A stretch of 6,833 bases of DNA from an uncultured Pseudomonadota bacterium (lineage in GTDB: Bacteria; Myxococcota_A; UBA796; UBA9615). The DNA lies in contig CALCXL010000332.1 in the NCBI GenBank assembly GCA_937907595.1, forward strand, positions 1 to 6,833. The letters are read 5' to 3'. Below the pieces are notes generated by a model, which was not told the origin of the DNA, did no database searches, and was given only the letters and a program-made list of their open reading frames with translations. This document shows, piece after piece, positions 5,335-6,833 of this stretch; the first letter of the stretch is position 1, and each line of letters begins with the position of its first letter. The translations under genes were made by a program, and so were the position numbers.

Positions 5335-5361
5335 CGCCGCCGACGCCGACGGGCCGCGCGG

Positions 5362-6756
5362 TCACCGCACGAAGATCGCCCCCGACAGCACCCAGGGCAC
5401 CTCCTTGACCGCGAACTCGTCCGCGACCTCGCCCAGGTAGGGCCGGAGGTGGTGGGGGGTGATGTGCACCTCCACGCGGTAGACGCCCGGCCCCGGCACC
5501 GCCAGATCGCGCGCCTCGCCGCCCGTCCACTCGTCCAGCACCGTGCGCTCCGGCGTGGCGCGGTAGACCGTGGTGCGCAGCAGGGGCTCGTCGGGGCCCC
5601 GGGGGCTGCGGGGATCCAGGGTCGGCGGGGCGACGTGCAGGGTCAGGCCCTCGGCGAAGTCGAGCTCCGAGCCCATCTCCGACGGCGCCGCGTCCTGGGC
5701 GTGGAAGTCGAAGCCGAGGGGCGTGCCGAAGGCCTCGAACACCACCCACGACCGCGCCTCCTTCAGCGCCCGCACCGCCTCGTCCGGCCCGTCGCCGTCG
5801 GTCAGGATCCGGGTGTGGAACCAGCGCGTCATGCGCCGGTAGCTGTCCACCCGCTCGCCGTCGCCCGCGTCCACCGGGAACACATTCTGGTGCGCGTCCG
5901 TGCCGCCGCTGACCCCCACCCGCTGGGTCTGGCCCAGGAACTCAAGCGCCAGCACAGAGGGCTCGTTGGGCTGCACAAAGCCGATGATGCCCAGGTCGGG
6001 CTGGGGCGGATCGAGGATGCCGTTGCTCTTCGCGAAGAAGAAGGGCCCCAGGTCCCCGAAGATCGCGAACGCGTCCAGCCCCAGGAAGTCGCGCCGGATG
6101 TTCGGGTCCAGGTTGGCGTGCAGCTGGTACAGCTCGATGCCGTCGGGGCGCAGGGTCGCCAGCTCCTCCAGCTCCCGCTGCTCGGTGTGGTTGATCCACA
6201 TCGCCGCGCCGGTGCGCTGCCGCACGTCCTCGAACGCCTCCGCTCCCCAGGTCCCCCAGGTCCCGCCGGCGTGCTCCTGCACCCCGAAGGGCATCATCGG
6301 CCCCGACTCGATGCCCGGCATGAACAGCGTCTGGTGCCCCGAGGGGCAGGTCATGCGGTTGACCCAGCCGGCGTCGCCGAAGGGGATGGCCTCGTCGTCG
6401 CCGCGGATCAGCGCCAGCGTGCGCAGGTCGGTCTCGTCGGCGTGCCCGGGGTGGTCGCTGGTGAAGGCGACGTCGATGCGGTTGCTGCACATCGCGTCCC
6501 GCAGGTCCTGCAGGCAGTCCTCGTCGGGCACGCCGCCGGGCTGGGGGTCGCCGTCGCAGGCGTCGTGGGACCAGTGGCTGTGCAAGTGCGTGATCGTGCG
6601 GAGCTCGCGCAGACCGCGCCGCTCGATGTCGATGGCCGGCTGCTCGGCCACCCAGGGGCCCGTCACGAAGGGGGTGTCGTCGTCGTCGTCGACGGGCGGG
6701 GCATCGACCGGGGCGCAGGCGGCCAGGGTCACGGACAGCAGGAGGAGTGTCTTCAC
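5362..6756 (-). CDS. exported PHP-domain metal-dependent hydrolase, lipoprotein
   Basis: The 464-residue product has a lipoprotein signal: MKTLLLLSVTLAAC with lipobox LAAC and lipidation at C14. Residue +2 is Ala, so it is not held at the inner membrane by an Asp signal and probably reaches the outer membrane. An Asp-rich linker (D23-D27) follows. The PHP (polymerase and histidinol phosphatase) metal site is complete: HLHSHWSHD (57-65), FTSDH (98-102), GIES with E150, INH with H190 and GTDAH with D287 and H289. Such sites hold two or three metal ions and usually cleave phosphoesters. Residues about 370-464 look like a C-terminal beta-domain. The substrate is unknown. Start is GTG at 6756 with no Shine-Dalgarno site; no other upstream start gives the signal peptide. 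It converges on the flavoprotein gene with 27 bases between stop codons and no U-run terminator. Confidence 0.88.
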   Translation of the reverse strand: MKTLLLLSVTLAACAPVDAPPVDDDDDTPFVTGPWVAEQPAIDIERRGLRELRTITHLHSHWSHDACDGDPQPGGVPDEDCLQDLRDAMCSNRIDVAFTSDHPGHADETDLRTLALIRGDDEAIPFGDAGWVNRMTCPSGHQTLFMPGIESGPMMPFGVQEHAGGTWGTWGAEAFEDVRQRTGAAMWINHTEQRELEELATLRPDGIELYQLHANLDPNIRRDFLGLDAFAIFGDLGPFFFAKSNGILDPPQPDLGIIGFVQPNEPSVLALEFLGQTQRVGVSGGTDAHQNVFPVDAGDGERVDSYRRMTRWFHTRILTDGDGPDEAVRALKEARSWVVFEAFGTPLGFDFHAQDAAPSEMGSELDFAEGLTLHVAPPTLDPRSPRGPDEPLLRTTVYRATPERTVLDEWTGGEARDLAVPGPGVYRVEVHITPHHLRPYLGEVADEFAVKEVPWVLSGAIFVR

Positions 6757-6762
6757 CCGCGC

Positions 6763-6801
6763 AGGCTGACAGAGGCGACGCCCCAGGAAAAGCGGCCTCT
6801 G
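6763..6801 (-). promoter_or_regulatory. weak candidate promoter and inverted repeat upstream of the PHP lipoprotein gene
   Basis: On the minus strand TTTTCC (6786-6791), a 17-base spacer and CAGCCT (6763-6768) end six bases before the GTG start, the same geometry as the dehydrogenase promoter. The match to consensus is poor. A 7-base inverted repeat, CAGAGGC (6770-6776) and GCCTCTG (6795-6801), flanks the -35 and could be an operator. A second possible pairing, GGCGACG (6774-6780) with CGTCGCC (6803-6809), overlaps it. Confidence 0.25.
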
Positions 6802-6833
6802 CCGTCGCCCGCGCCCCAGCCGCCGACATAGGG

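Noticed and set aside
5449..6831. 460-codon plus-strand frame opposite the PHP lipoprotein gene
   Set aside because: Low-complexity Val/Arg/His-rich translation with no recognisable domain; the minus strand encodes a full PHP protein with lipobox.

Overview
The window reads as a piece of chromosome from a GC-rich, Gram-negative bacterium, most likely a myxobacterial or other former deltaproteobacterial lineage. The grounds are strong C/G preference at third codon positions, an OmpA-type outer membrane protein with thrombospondin type 3 calcium repeats, a Tat-exported GMC oxidoreductase pair and an exported PHP-domain lipoprotein. This assignment is inference; no marker in the window fixes the taxon.

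Layout. Bases 1-139 (minus strand) are the 5' part of a one-piece tmRNA gene (ssrA), cut by the window edge just after the stop codon of its tag reading frame. The tag reads ANNSNYALAA. Upstream of it, about 140-300, is a leader with a good sigma-70-type promoter, a boxA-like element and two UUCG-tetraloop hairpins, resembling an rRNA operon leader. Bases 331-507 are a degenerate GATC-rich array whose minus strand is G-rich. It begins right after the ompA stop codon with a textbook G-quadruplex motif. Then comes ompA/TSP3 (509-2296, minus), a divergent intergenic region of 162 bp, and a class I SAM-dependent methyltransferase (2459-3223, plus). Next is a two-gene operon with a 4-base overlap: a Tat-signal small subunit of the gluconate 2-dehydrogenase subunit 3 type (3311-3835) and a GMC flavoprotein with a four-cysteine cluster (3832-5334). 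Convergent to it, after a 27-bp gap, is a PHP-domain lipoprotein (5362-6756, minus).

How the parts relate. The small subunit and the flavoprotein should form one periplasmic dehydrogenase: the large subunit lacks a signal peptide and probably leaves the cell bound to its Tat-targeted partner. No cytochrome partner is encoded here. OmpA/TSP3 and the PHP lipoprotein are also envelope proteins, but nothing in the sequence ties them to the dehydrogenase. The methyltransferase is cytoplasmic and of unknown substrate.

I found no defence system, CRISPR array, transposon or tRNA. The most distinctive signals are non-coding: the rRNA-like leader of ssrA, the G-quadruplex/GATC array between ompA and ssrA, and a predicted leaderless promoter for the dehydrogenase operon.
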